Shown here in pieces: positions 24,508 through 34,959 of a stretch of 64,000 nt of DNA. The stretch lies in assembly GCF_900207575.1 (NCBI RefSeq), contig NZ_OAOQ01000002.1, forward strand, positions 50,488 to 114,487, written 5' to 3'. The notes beneath the pieces are model-generated. The model did not search any database and was not told the DNA's origin. It was given only the letters and a program-made list of their open reading frames with translations. The DNA comes from Cereibacter ovatus (lineage in GTDB: Bacteria > Pseudomonadota > Alphaproteobacteria > Rhodobacterales > Rhodobacteraceae). A program made the translations under genes and the position numbers. Position 1 is the first letter of the stretch, and the number at the start of each line of letters is the position of its first letter.

Positions 24508-26485
24508 CGGGGGCCTCCAGCGCGTCGAGCAACTCTTTCAGATCGTCCCGGTGACGCTCCCATGCGTGGGTCGAGCTGCGATAGATCGGCTGGCGCACCT
24601 GAAACAGGCTGAGTGTCTGCACGCGACGGGTGTTTTCGTGGAAGTTCAGGCAGGCGTCTTCCCAATCCAGCCCACAGGCGGCGATCAGACGGCGCGATTC
24701 ATCCTCGGGGTTGGCCACAAGGTCTTCATACTGCACCTCATGGAAGCCGCCGGGCATCTTGCCGCGCCAGAAGTCGATCAACTCGTCGAACATACGGAAA
24801 TAGCGGCCAAGGTCATGCAGGTCGTAGGCGTAAAGATGCGTGCCCTCGGCAAAGACGTTGCGATAGATCGACAGCGCCGTGTCGCGCGGATCGCGACGCA
24901 CCACGACAAAGCGCGCCTGCGGCAGCGCCTGCGCGATCAGGCCCATCCATGCGTGGGTCTGGATCGACTTGTCGGTGACCTGAACCGCCTCGGGGAAACG
25001 GCGGCGGATCTGGTCGACATAGCGATGGCCCATGCCGGCGATCTCGTCGGGGGCAAGGCTGGCCCACGGGCGCCAGTTGCCGCGTGCGTCCACCACCACC
25101 TTCTGCGCCTCGCGGGCGGCAATGCCGATTTCGCCGCCGCCGGTCATGCGGCTGTGGCTGGCGATGATCTGCTCCACCAGCGTGGTGCCGGACCGCGGCA
25201 TCCCGGTCACGAACACGGGGGCAGCGTCGGACCGGCCGCTGACGGTGATCGGCGCGAAATCGGAGAAGGCGCGCAGGATGGCATCCACCTCGGCGCGGCG
25301 GGTGGCGATGTCGTAGGGATGGGCCTTGCGCATCAACTGGTTGGCGGGGCGCAGATAGGTGAACACGCGGTCGTGGCGCTTCAGATCCTCCATCGCTTTG
25401 GCCAGCGCAAAGCCGAACTGCATCCGGTCGGCGTCGGGGGTGGCGGGATCGTCGAACCGGCGCTGCATTTCCGCCAGAAGGGGGTCGTCTTCGGCCATTT
25501 TCAGACTGGCGGACAGCAGGCGGTAGAATTCGCCCGTGGCGGGCGACAGCGCGATGGCGCGGCGGAACAGCGCCTCGGCCTCGGTGAACGCGCCGCGGTT
25601 CTGCAACAGCAGCGCCTTGCGCGAGATCAGCAGGGCGTGGTCGGGTTCGGCCGTCAGCCCCTTGTCATAGCAGACGGCGGCGCCGGCCTCGTCGCCCTGT
25701 TGCACCAGCACCTGCCCCAGCCGCATCTGCAACAGCGCGCTGTGGTTTCCCGCAGCCTCGGCCGCGCGGAAGGCTGCTTCGGCTTCGGTCAGATGGCGCA
25801 GGTCGCTGTGCAGCACGCCCAGCTGGAACTGGGCGTCGGCGTTCGCAGGCTCGGCGGCGGTGGCGGCTTTCAGGGCCGCCAGACCCTGCGCCGGCCGCCC
25901 AAGCCGCACATGGGCCAGCGCCAGAAGGCACAGCGCCCGCGCCGGTTTCGGCGTCAGCATGGCCGCGCGAGAGGCGGGTTCCAACGCCTCGGCCGGGCGG
26001 TTCAGCCGCACCAGCGCCTGCGCCAGATGCAGGTGGCCATCAGACCAGCCGGGTTCCAGTTCGGTGGCGCGGCGAAAGGCGTCAAGCGCGGCTTCGGGTT
26101 GGCCCAGGGCCATCCGGGCGCTGCCCAGCACATCGGCCACCAGCGCCGAATCGGGCGCCGCGCGCAGCAGGGCGGCGGCGCGCTTTTCGGCGGCGGGCAT
26201 CCGGCCGGCGTTATAATCGGCCAGCAGGGCCTTGACCTCGACCGGGGCGGCGCGGCCGATCCGGGGGTGCGCCACGGGTTTTGGTGGCTTGCCGGCGGTG
26301 GGCTGTTCGGGCGGTTTGCGGGCGGCCAGCAGGCGGCCAAGCTGCAACCGGGCTGCGGCATGATCGGGCGCAACGGCCAGGATGGCGCGATAGCGGCCTT
26401 CGGCTTCGGACAGGCGGCCCTTGGCAAGAAGCTGCTGGGCCTCGGCCATCAGTTTCGGCAGGTGGGCGGGGTTCAGGGGCAGCAT
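24500..26485 (-). CDS. TPR-repeat sulfotransferase family protein
   Basis: A 661-residue protein. Residues about 1-350 are tetratricopeptide repeats (for example LLAKGRLSEAEGRYRAILAV and ALGQPEAALDAFRRATELEP). Residues about 420-650 are a PAPS-dependent sulfotransferase domain: 5'-phosphosulfate loop FVTGMPRSGTTLVEQIIASH, 3'-phosphate motif FVVVRRDPRDTALSIYRNVF, and VQYEDLVANPEDESRRLI. It resembles bacterial relatives of tyrosylprotein sulfotransferase; the acceptor, perhaps a protein or surface glycan, is unknown. GGAAGG precedes ATG 26485; the frame continues upstream to a GTG at 26524. No signal peptide is seen. Confidence 0.9.
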   Translation of the reverse strand: MLPLNPAHLPKLMAEAQQLLAKGRLSEAEGRYRAILAVAPDHAAARLQLGRLLAARKPPEQPTAGKPPKPVAHPRIGRAAPVEVKALLADYNAGRMPAAEKRAAALLRAAPDSALVADVLGSARMALGQPEAALDAFRRATELEPGWSDGHLHLAQALVRLNRPAEALEPASRAAMLTPKPARALCLLALAHVRLGRPAQGLAALKAATAAEPANADAQFQLGVLHSDLRHLTEAEAAFRAAEAAGNHSALLQMRLGQVLVQQGDEAGAAVCYDKGLTAEPDHALLISRKALLLQNRGAFTEAEALFRRAIALSPATGEFYRLLSASLKMAEDDPLLAEMQRRFDDPATPDADRMQFGFALAKAMEDLKRHDRVFTYLRPANQLMRKAHPYDIATRRAEVDAILRAFSDFAPITVSGRSDAAPVFVTGMPRSGTTLVEQIIASHSRMTGGGEIGIAAREAQKVVVDARGNWRPWASLAPDEIAGMGHRYVDQIRRRFPEAVQVTDKSIQTHAWMGLIAQALPQARFVVVRRDPRDTALSIYRNVFAEGTHLYAYDLHDLGRYFRMFDELIDFWRGKMPGGFHEVQYEDLVANPEDESRRLIAACGLDWEDACLNFHENTRRVQTLSLFQVRQPIYRSSTHAWERHRDDLKELLDALEAPDA

Positions 26486-26562
26486 GATCGGGCCTTCCGC
26501 AGGGGCTTTGCCGCGACGTAGCACGGGCCGGGGGGCGCTGTCGAACGGCTTGGCGCAAATGA

Positions 26563-26588
26563 AAAGAGCGGGCCGAAGCCCGCTCTTT
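26563..26588 (-). terminator. Intrinsic terminator of the porin gene
   Basis: An 11-bp perfect stem, AAAGAGCGGGC / GCCCGCTCTTT, with a stable TTCG loop (minus strand) and T-rich 3' arm, 22 bases after the porin stop codon. Confidence 0.85.
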
Positions 26589-26610
26589 CCGTTCAGGATC
26601 GGAAATCCGA

Positions 26611-27615
26611 TCAGAACGCCATCGAGACGCCGACCGAGTAGGTTTCGTAGTCGCCGTCGAGGCCGTCGATGTCCGAGTCGCCGTAGCCGCCGTGGACTTT
26701 CAGACCGCCGCCGAGGTCATAAGCAGCAGCAATGCCCCAGCCTTTGGCTTCGCCGCCTTCGAAGTCGAACACGCCGTAGTTGGCGCCGATTTCGAACGCG
26801 CCGGTGGTGTAGCCAGCCGAAACGCCGATGTGGTCCGCATCGGCATCGCCTTCGAAGTCGATGTCGGTGTAGGCGAGGCCCGCCACGAAGCCGTTGTTGA
26901 AGTCAGCGGTGATCGAGGCGCCGAGCATGTCAATATCCTCACCGGCCGGGATCACGGTGCCGGTGAAGTCTTCGAGGTTGCCGAGGTTCCAGAATCCATC
27001 GGTCTCCAGCGACTGGTAGCCGAGGCCGAAGCCCATGCCGATGCCGCCGAGGTCGGCCGCGTATTTCAGACCGATGGCATAGCCGTTGCTGACGGTGTCG
27101 GTGTCGTCGAGTTCGGCCGAGATCGCCACACCGAAGTCGCCGAAGCTGTAGTCGTAGCGGGCGATCTGGTTGTCGTAGGCGCCGTCGCCGAACGCACCGA
27201 AGTAGCCGGCGTGCTCGGTTTCGTCGTCAGCGATCGAACCCGGGTTGCCGACGTTCTCGGTCATCGCCCAGTCCATGGCGCCGTCGATTTCGCCCATCGT
27301 CAGGGTGCCGTAGGCGCCCGAGATGAAGAAAGCTTCGTTGTCGGCAGCGAAGTTGCCGTTCGAGTTGCCTTCGTCTTTCTGGATCTCGACGCTGACGCCG
27401 AACGACAGGCCGGTGTCGGTTTCGCCGGTGGCGGCGACTTTCAGCATGAAGTCGTTGTGGAACTCGGTGTTGCCGCCGGTGTGGCCGCCGCGTTCGGTCG
27501 CATTATCGCCACCGCCAACAACGCCCATTTCGGCCGAGCCGCTGAAGGTGATTTCGGCCGCGGCGACGCCAGCGGTCATGACCAGGGCGGTGGTCGCAAG
27601 AAGAATCTGTTTCAT
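26611..27615 (-). CDS. Outer-membrane porin (Rhodobacter type)
   Basis: A 334-residue general porin. The signal peptide MKQILLATTALVMTAGVAAA is followed by the start of the mature barrel, EITFSGSAEMGVV. Alternating hydrophobic strands run throughout, with acidic loops, and the protein ends in the outer-membrane signature VSMAF with terminal Phe, recognised by the BAM complex. It resembles the 16-stranded trimeric porin of Rhodobacter capsulatus. It is monocistronic: GAGGGAAAC precedes the ATG and a strong hairpin terminator follows. A 282-bp gap, divergent to the DUF3576 gene, holds its promoter, which I could not define. Confidence 0.95.
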   Translation of the reverse strand: MKQILLATTALVMTAGVAAAEITFSGSAEMGVVGGGDNATERGGHTGGNTEFHNDFMLKVAATGETDTGLSFGVSVEIQKDEGNSNGNFAADNEAFFISGAYGTLTMGEIDGAMDWAMTENVGNPGSIADDETEHAGYFGAFGDGAYDNQIARYDYSFGDFGVAISAELDDTDTVSNGYAIGLKYAADLGGIGMGFGLGYQSLETDGFWNLGNLEDFTGTVIPAGEDIDMLGASITADFNNGFVAGLAYTDIDFEGDADADHIGVSAGYTTGAFEIGANYGVFDFEGGEAKGWGIAAAYDLGGGLKVHGGYGDSDIDGLDGDYETYSVGVSMAF

Positions 27616-27841
27616 AGTTTCCCTCGTTTATCTCGTCTGCGCCCCCCTCAGGGGAATCCGAGTGGGCCTGAAGTCTGTTTCCCTCTTGAGGCCCGCGATT
27701 GCAATTGGAACGGCCAGATCCGGGGGAAGAACGCCGGCGATGGTGCAGTCTTGCCACAGTCGTTTCCGCCGCCCCGCGGGCGGTGCAAGGCGCGGATAAG
27801 GCCCCGTTTCCGCCGCGGGCGCGTTGGGCGCGGGAAAAACC

Positions 27842-27870
27842 TTGGCACGCCCCATGGCCTAAGCTAGACA
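27842..27870 (+). promoter_or_regulatory. Putative promoter of the DUF3576-leuS-lptE-holA operon
   Basis: TTGGCA (27842-27847) and TAGACA (27865-27870) are separated by exactly 17 bases, and the -10 box is 27 bases before the ATG of the DUF3576 gene. Confidence 0.5.
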
Positions 27871-27897
27871 GCAGCCAACGTCGGAACGGGGGACCGC

Positions 27898-28437
27898 ATG
27901 ACCTTCCATCGCCTTGCGCGCACAGCCATCCTTGGCGGACTTGTGCTTTCGCTTGCCGCCTGTGGTGGCGGCCTGTTCGGCAGGGGCGACGCCGATGCGC
28001 GCAGGGCCGCGACCGACCGGCAGGTGGCCGCGGGGCAGGCGCAGCGCGATGCCGAATGGGCCGAGCGCAACGTGGGCGCGCGTGGCGAAAGCTCGTCCAT
28101 GTGGGATCTGTTCCGCACCAAGGACGATCCGAACACCACCGTCGAGGTGAACAAGTATATCTGGAACGCCGCGCTTGAGGTGCTGAACTTCCTGCCGGTG
28201 CAGTCGGTCGATCCGTTCACCGGGGTGTTCGCAACCGGCTATGGCGTGCCGCCGGGCGGCGGGCGGGCCTATCGCGCGACGGTCTATGTGCAGGACCCGG
28301 CGCTGGATGCGCGGTCGTTGAAGGTGTCGTTGCAGACGCAGGGCGGCGGGACCGTCTCGGCCGAGACGCAGCGCGCGGTCGAGGATGCGATCCTGAACCG
28401 GGCGCGGCAATTGCGACTGCGCGACGCGAAGCTGTAA
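27898..28437 (+). CDS. DUF3576 family lipoprotein
   Basis: A 179-residue lipoprotein: MTFHRLARTAILGGLVLSLA then AC, with Cys22 as lipidation site. The mature part carries SSMWDLFRTKDDPNTTVEVN, YIWNAALEVLNFLPVQSVDP and YRATVYVQDPALDARSLKVS, the DUF3576 core. It probably sits in the periplasm, at the inner or outer membrane; its function is unknown, but it is conserved in Alphaproteobacteria next to leuS and lptE, hinting at an envelope-assembly role (inference). It leads the operon, 69 bases before leuS, and has its own plausible promoter. Confidence 0.93.
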   Translation: MTFHRLARTAILGGLVLSLAACGGGLFGRGDADARRAATDRQVAAGQAQRDAEWAERNVGARGESSSMWDLFRTKDDPNTTVEVNKYIWNAALEVLNFLPVQSVDPFTGVFATGYGVPPGGGRAYRATVYVQDPALDARSLKVSLQTQGGGTVSAETQRAVEDAILNRARQLRLRDAKL

Positions 28438-28506
28438 AAGGCGCGGCTCTGGACCTTGGGGCGCGCGTGGGTGTAACTGCGGGCGATCCTTTCCAAAGAG
28501 GCCGCC

Positions 28507-31036
<2,530 letters not shown>

Positions 31037-31050
<14 letters not shown>

Positions 31051-31525
31051 CCGCCGCACCTTTCTTCTGTCCACACTGGCGCTTGCCGGTTGCGGGTTCA
31101 GTCCGGCCTATGCACCGGGCGGCCCGGCCGAGCGGCTGTGGGGCGCGGTTCGTGCCGACGATCCGTCGGATCGGCAGGGCTTCGAACTGGTCGAGAGGCT
31201 GGAAGAACGACTCGGCCGCCCCGCGGCGGCGCGCTTCGATCTGACCTATCGGATCGCCACCGACATCGACAGCGTGGGCATCACCGGCGAAAACTCGATC
31301 ACCCGCTACAATCTGAACGGGCGGGTGGATTTTTCACTGAAGGACCACGCCTCCGGGCAGGTCGTCACCAGCGGCCGCGCCAGAAGCTTCACCTCGTGGT
31401 CGGCGACCGGCTCGACCGTGGCAACGCTGAGCGCGGAAGAGGACGCCTCAAGCCGGTTGATGCGGATACTGGCCGACGAGATCGTGACCCATCTGCTTGC
31501 CACCTCTGGGCGCTGGCTGAAATGA
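31037..31525 (+). CDS. lptE: LPS-assembly lipoprotein LptE
   Basis: A 162-residue lipoprotein ([20 protein letters not shown], Cys19 lipidated) that plugs the LptD barrel in the outer membrane and helps insert lipopolysaccharide. The mature domain shows the alphaproteobacterial LptE pattern, [37 protein letters not shown] and [17 protein letters not shown]. It lies between leuS and holA, as in many Gram-negative genomes, overlapping leuS by 14 and holA by four bases (ATGA). Sequence conservation of the family is low, so context counts heavily. Confidence 0.92.
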
Positions 31526-32514
31526 TCCTGAAAGGGGCCGAGGCGTCGCGCTATCTTGCGAAGCCCGATCCGGCCCGCGCGGGTCTGCTGATCTTCGGGC
31601 AGGATGCGATGCGCGTTGCCCTGAAGCGTCAGGAAGCGGTGGCCGCCCTGATCGGCCCGGAGGGGCCGGCCGAGATGCGGCTTGCCCGGCTTGCGGCCTC
31701 GGATCTGCGGCGCGATCCGGCCGCGCTGGCGGATGCGCTGATGGCGAAAAGCTTTTTCCCCGGCCCGCGTGTGGTCTTGGTCGAAGATGCGACAGATGGG
31801 CTGACGCAGCTTCTGACCGGCGCGCTGAAGGACTGGCGGCCGGGCGATGCGCAACTGGTGGTGACGGCGGGCGGGCTGACAGGCAAATCCGCGCTAAAAA
31901 AGATTTTTGACGCCCATCCCAACGCGGTTTCGATCGGGCTTTATGACGATCCGCCGACCCGGGACGAGATTCAGGGCATGTTGCGCAGCAGCGGGCTTGC
32001 CGCGGTCGATCCTGCGGCGATGGAAGGGCTTCTGGCGCTGTCCCGCGATCTTGATCCCGGCGATCTGCGGCAACTGATCGAAAAGCTGGGTCTTTACAAG
32101 TTCCGCGATGCCGGGCCGCTGACGGTTGCGGAACTGGCGGCGCTGGCCCCGGCCTCGGTCGAGGCCGAGTTGGACGATGTGCTTGATGCCGTGGCCGAAG
32201 GGCGGCGGACCGATGTGGCGCCGCTGCTGCGCCGGCTTGAGGCGCAGGGCGTGAACCCTGTCACGCTTTGCATCGGGGCCACACGGCATTTCCGCAGCCT
32301 GCACCGCATGGCCTCGGGCGCCGATTCGGCGCCTGCGGGCTTTAACCGCAGGCGCGAAAAGATGCAGCGGCAGGCGCAAAAGTGGGGCATGCGGAGACTG
32401 GAAGACGCGCTGTCCCTGCTGATCGAGACCGACCTGACGCTGCGATCCAGCAGCCGCGCTCCGGGGATGGCCGTGATGGAACGCGCCTTGATCCGCCTGT
32501 CCACCGCCCGATAG
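31522..32514 (+). CDS. holA: DNA polymerase III subunit delta
   Basis: A 330-residue clamp-loader subunit that opens the beta sliding clamp. N-terminal [20 protein letters not shown] and GLLIFGQDAMRVALKRQEAV form the divergent AAA+ domain, FFPGPRVVLVEDATDGL is the clamp-contact region, LDPGDLRQLIEKLGLYK lies in the lid, and the C-terminal collar follows (LCIGATRHFRSLHRMASG). The length is usual for Alphaproteobacteria. The ATG overlaps the lptE stop. It ends the four-gene operon; a 76-base gap precedes the next gene. Confidence 0.95.
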   Translation: MILKGAEASRYLAKPDPARAGLLIFGQDAMRVALKRQEAVAALIGPEGPAEMRLARLAASDLRRDPAALADALMAKSFFPGPRVVLVEDATDGLTQLLTGALKDWRPGDAQLVVTAGGLTGKSALKKIFDAHPNAVSIGLYDDPPTRDEIQGMLRSSGLAAVDPAAMEGLLALSRDLDPGDLRQLIEKLGLYKFRDAGPLTVAELAALAPASVEAELDDVLDAVAEGRRTDVAPLLRRLEAQGVNPVTLCIGATRHFRSLHRMASGADSAPAGFNRRREKMQRQAQKWGMRRLEDALSLLIETDLTLRSSSRAPGMAVMERALIRLSTAR

Positions 32515-32590
32515 GCGCGACGGGGGGTGATTCGCCCGATGGAACGTGCTAATCCAGCGTTCAGGCAGAACAAGAAACTTGGAGCAGACC

Positions 32591-33292
32591 ATGAACAGGC
32601 TTTCCGTGCTCGCGTTCGTCGCGGCGCTGGCGGCGACCCCGGCATTGGCCGAGATGACCGGCGCGTCGCTCGATTTCGGCCATTCCTTCTTCACCGAGGA
32701 CAGCGGCATCGCCAAGACATCTCTGGGCGGCTCGGCCGAGTTTGCCTTCAGCCCGATGATCGGTGTGCAGGGCGATCTGGGACTGGCGAAGCTGCGCGAG
32801 ATTGACGACACCGCCACCGCCTTCGCCCTGCACGGGCTTTTCTACGTCAACCAGCAAACCGCGCTGGGGGTGTTTTACGGCGTGGACGATCTGGATGGCG
32901 ACAATGTCGATTTCTACGGCTTCGAGGTCGGCCAGCGGTCCGATACCTTCGAGGTCGAGGCCTATGTCGGGCGCACCGAAAGCTCCGGCCTGACCGGCTC
33001 GATGATGGGCGTCGAGGGGCGGCTTCAGACGATGGGCAGCTTTGGCGTCGGCGGCAAGGTCCAGCATGTCGACATGGAAGGGATCGACGCCACCCGCTTC
33101 GGCGTGACCGGCGATTACAGCCTGCCGAACGGATTCGCGCTGACGGCCGAACTGGGCGCGGTCAATTCCGACGATCTGGGCCTTGACGGAACCGAGCCCT
33201 ACATCGGCATCGGCGCGCGGTTCGACTTTGGCATGAACCGCGGCACCAGCTTCAGCCGCCGCAGCATCCTTGGGGTGGCGCCGGGGCTTTAA
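32591..33292 (+). CDS. Small outer-membrane beta-barrel-like protein
   Basis: A 233-residue exported protein with signal peptide MNRLSVLAFVAALAATPALA and a mature region of alternating short amphipathic strands (GGSAEFAFSPMIGVQGDLGL, ALHGLFYVNQQTALGVFYGV, TRFGVTGDYSLPNGFALTAE) interspersed with acidic turns, as in porin-like barrels. It lacks a terminal aromatic, since the sequence ends VAPGL after a basic RGTSFSRRS stretch, which is unusual for a BAM substrate. GGAGCAGACC precedes the ATG. The specific function is not recognised. The stop overlaps the convergent flavoprotein gene by four bases. Confidence 0.7.
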   Translation: MNRLSVLAFVAALAATPALAEMTGASLDFGHSFFTEDSGIAKTSLGGSAEFAFSPMIGVQGDLGLAKLREIDDTATAFALHGLFYVNQQTALGVFYGVDDLDGDNVDFYGFEVGQRSDTFEVEAYVGRTESSGLTGSMMGVEGRLQTMGSFGVGGKVQHVDMEGIDATRFGVTGDYSLPNGFALTAELGAVNSDDLGLDGTEPYIGIGARFDFGMNRGTSFSRRSILGVAPGL

Positions 33293-34449
33293 CGCCCCGC
33301 CGCCGCGCGGCCGGCATGGCGTCCGGTCGCAAGGCAGGCGGTCAGCAGATATCCCCCGGTGGGCGCTTCCCAATCCAGCATCTCGCCGCAGGCGAAGATG
33401 CCGGGCAGCGCCCGCAGCTCCAGCCCGTCGGTCAGTGCCGCGCGGGTGATGCCCCCCGCGGTCGAGATCGCCTCGTCCAGCGGCCGCGGCCCGGCCAGCG
33501 GCACCGGCAGCGCCTTCAGTCGCTGCGCCAACGCCTCGCCCTGCGGCAGCGGCCGGGCGAATTCCTGCACCAGCGCCACCGCCACCGGCGACAATCCCAG
33601 CTTGCGCAGCCGGTTCGGCAGGCTTTCGCCCGGCCGCAGGTTCGCAAACCGTGCCAGAATCTGCGCCGGCGTCAGATCCGGCAGCAGGTCCAGCGTCAGC
33701 GCCGCCCCCTCGCGCAGCAACCGCGAGACGGCATAGATCCCGCCGCCCTCGATTCCGCGGGCCGAGACCACGAACTCGCCCCGCTCGCGCCTGTCGGCCA
33801 CGCACAGCGCCGCGCCCTTCACCGGCGCCCCGAAATGGCGGGCCATGTGGGCCGACCATTCGACCCGAAAACCCATGTTGGCGGGCCGGAACGGTGCGAT
33901 GTCGACCCCTTTCGCGGCCAGCCATGGGGCCCATGCGCCGTCAGATCCCAGCCTTGACCAGCTTGCGCCCCCCAGCGCCAGCACGGTCACCGCGGGCCGC
34001 AGGTCGGTGACGCCTGTCGGCGTGCGAAAGCGCAGCCCCGTGCCAAAGCCCTCCCAGCGCCAACGGGTGCGGATCTCGACCCCAAGGCCCGAAAGCTGCC
34101 CCAGCCAGGCCCGCAACAGCGGCGAGGCTTTCATCGCCACCGGAAACACCCGCCCGGACGAGCCGGTAAAGACCGGCTGGCCAAGGCCGCGCGCCCAGTC
34201 CTGCACCTCGGCCGGGCCGAAGGCGCGCAGCATCGGGGCCAACCAGTCCGCGGCCTCGTCATAGTGGCGCAGGAACTGGTCTGGCGGCTCGTCCTTGGTC
34301 AGGTTCAGGCCCGATTTGCCGGCCATCAGAAACTTGCGCCCGACACTGGGCCGGGCGTCGCACAGAAGCACTTTCCGGCCGGCCCGCGCCAGTTCCCCGG
34401 CCGCCATCAGGCCCGCCGGGCCGCCCCCGATCACCAGCGCATCCGTCAT
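33289..34449 (-). CDS. TIGR03862-type HI0933/BaiN-like flavoprotein
   Basis: A 386-residue FAD-binding protein of the HI0933/BaiN family. The dinucleotide fold is at the start (LVIGGGPAGLMAAGELARAG), followed by the hallmark GRKFLMAGKSGLNLTKDE, SSGRVFPVAMKASPLL and the C-terminal GEMLDWEAPTGGYLLTACLA. These proteins reduce or oxidise unknown substrates; BaiN handles bile-acid intermediates, which is not assumed here. It is a stand-alone minus-strand gene, convergent with the barrel gene and 151 bases from a tRNA gene. Confidence 0.88.
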   Translation of the reverse strand: MTDALVIGGGPAGLMAAGELARAGRKVLLCDARPSVGRKFLMAGKSGLNLTKDEPPDQFLRHYDEAADWLAPMLRAFGPAEVQDWARGLGQPVFTGSSGRVFPVAMKASPLLRAWLGQLSGLGVEIRTRWRWEGFGTGLRFRTPTGVTDLRPAVTVLALGGASWSRLGSDGAWAPWLAAKGVDIAPFRPANMGFRVEWSAHMARHFGAPVKGAALCVADRRERGEFVVSARGIEGGGIYAVSRLLREGAALTLDLLPDLTPAQILARFANLRPGESLPNRLRKLGLSPVAVALVQEFARPLPQGEALAQRLKALPVPLAGPRPLDEAISTAGGITRAALTDGLELRALPGIFACGEMLDWEAPTGGYLLTACLATGRHAGRAAAGR

Positions 34450-34600
34450 CCGCCCCGCTCCCTTGCCGATCGCACCCTAAGCCATGGCTATTGCGAAGGA
34501 AATGGCCGCAGGAACCACGCAGGTTCCGGGCTTCCGCGGGGATCTGGCATGTGGCTTTACTTCACGCGATCCTGTGAAAGACACCAAGCTGTTGATTTCA

Positions 34601-34676
34601 TGGTGACCCCGGCAGGACTTGAACCTGCAACCTATCCCTTAGGAGGGGATCGCTCTATCCGTTGAGCTACGGGGCC
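34601..34676 (-). tRNA. tRNA-Arg (anticodon CCT)
   Basis: The minus strand gives a full 76-base cloverleaf: acceptor GGCCCCG pairing with CGGGGTC (one G-T pair), D-arm GCTCAACGGATAGAGC, anticodon stem-loop CCCCTCCTAAGGG with anticodon CCT, T-arm GCAGGTTCAAGTCCTGC, discriminator A and an encoded CCA end. It reads AGG codons, rare in such GC-rich genomes. Confidence 0.97.
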
Positions 34677-34715
34677 GGTGGCCACTGAGGCCTGCCCCTT
34701 AATGGGGGCAAAAAG

Positions 34716-34733
34716 CGCGGCTTGCAAGCCGCG
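34716..34733 (-). terminator. Orphan intrinsic terminator upstream of tRNA-Arg
   Basis: CGCGGCTTG-CAAGCCGCG is a perfect palindrome; on the minus strand it is followed by CTTTTTG, a standard intrinsic terminator. No minus-strand gene lies between it and the plus-strand LacI gene at 34960, so it suggests a short transcript from the 34740-34950 interval. That 226-bp stretch holds no convincing open frame. Confidence 0.5.
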
Positions 34734-34959
34734 TCCGCGCCGATCGTGCTGTCGGGAAAGGAGAGTTGGGGGAGTGACTCTTGGCCCACCACCCCCCCAT
34801 TGGTCCATCGCGTCCGATTTGGAGAGCTTGCACGACGCTTAGGATCCTGTTGGCCGTTCCCGGCCGTTACCGCTAACATGCCATGGCGAGGGGACTTGGA
34901 CAAGCCCCCCCTTTGGCGCTAACAACAAAATGTAACTTCACTGCGAGAGAGATGTTTCC

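Noticed and set aside
34601..34676. tRNA-Arg as attachment site of an integrated element
   Set aside because: No integrase, no duplicated tRNA 3' end and only ordinary genes on either side were seen.
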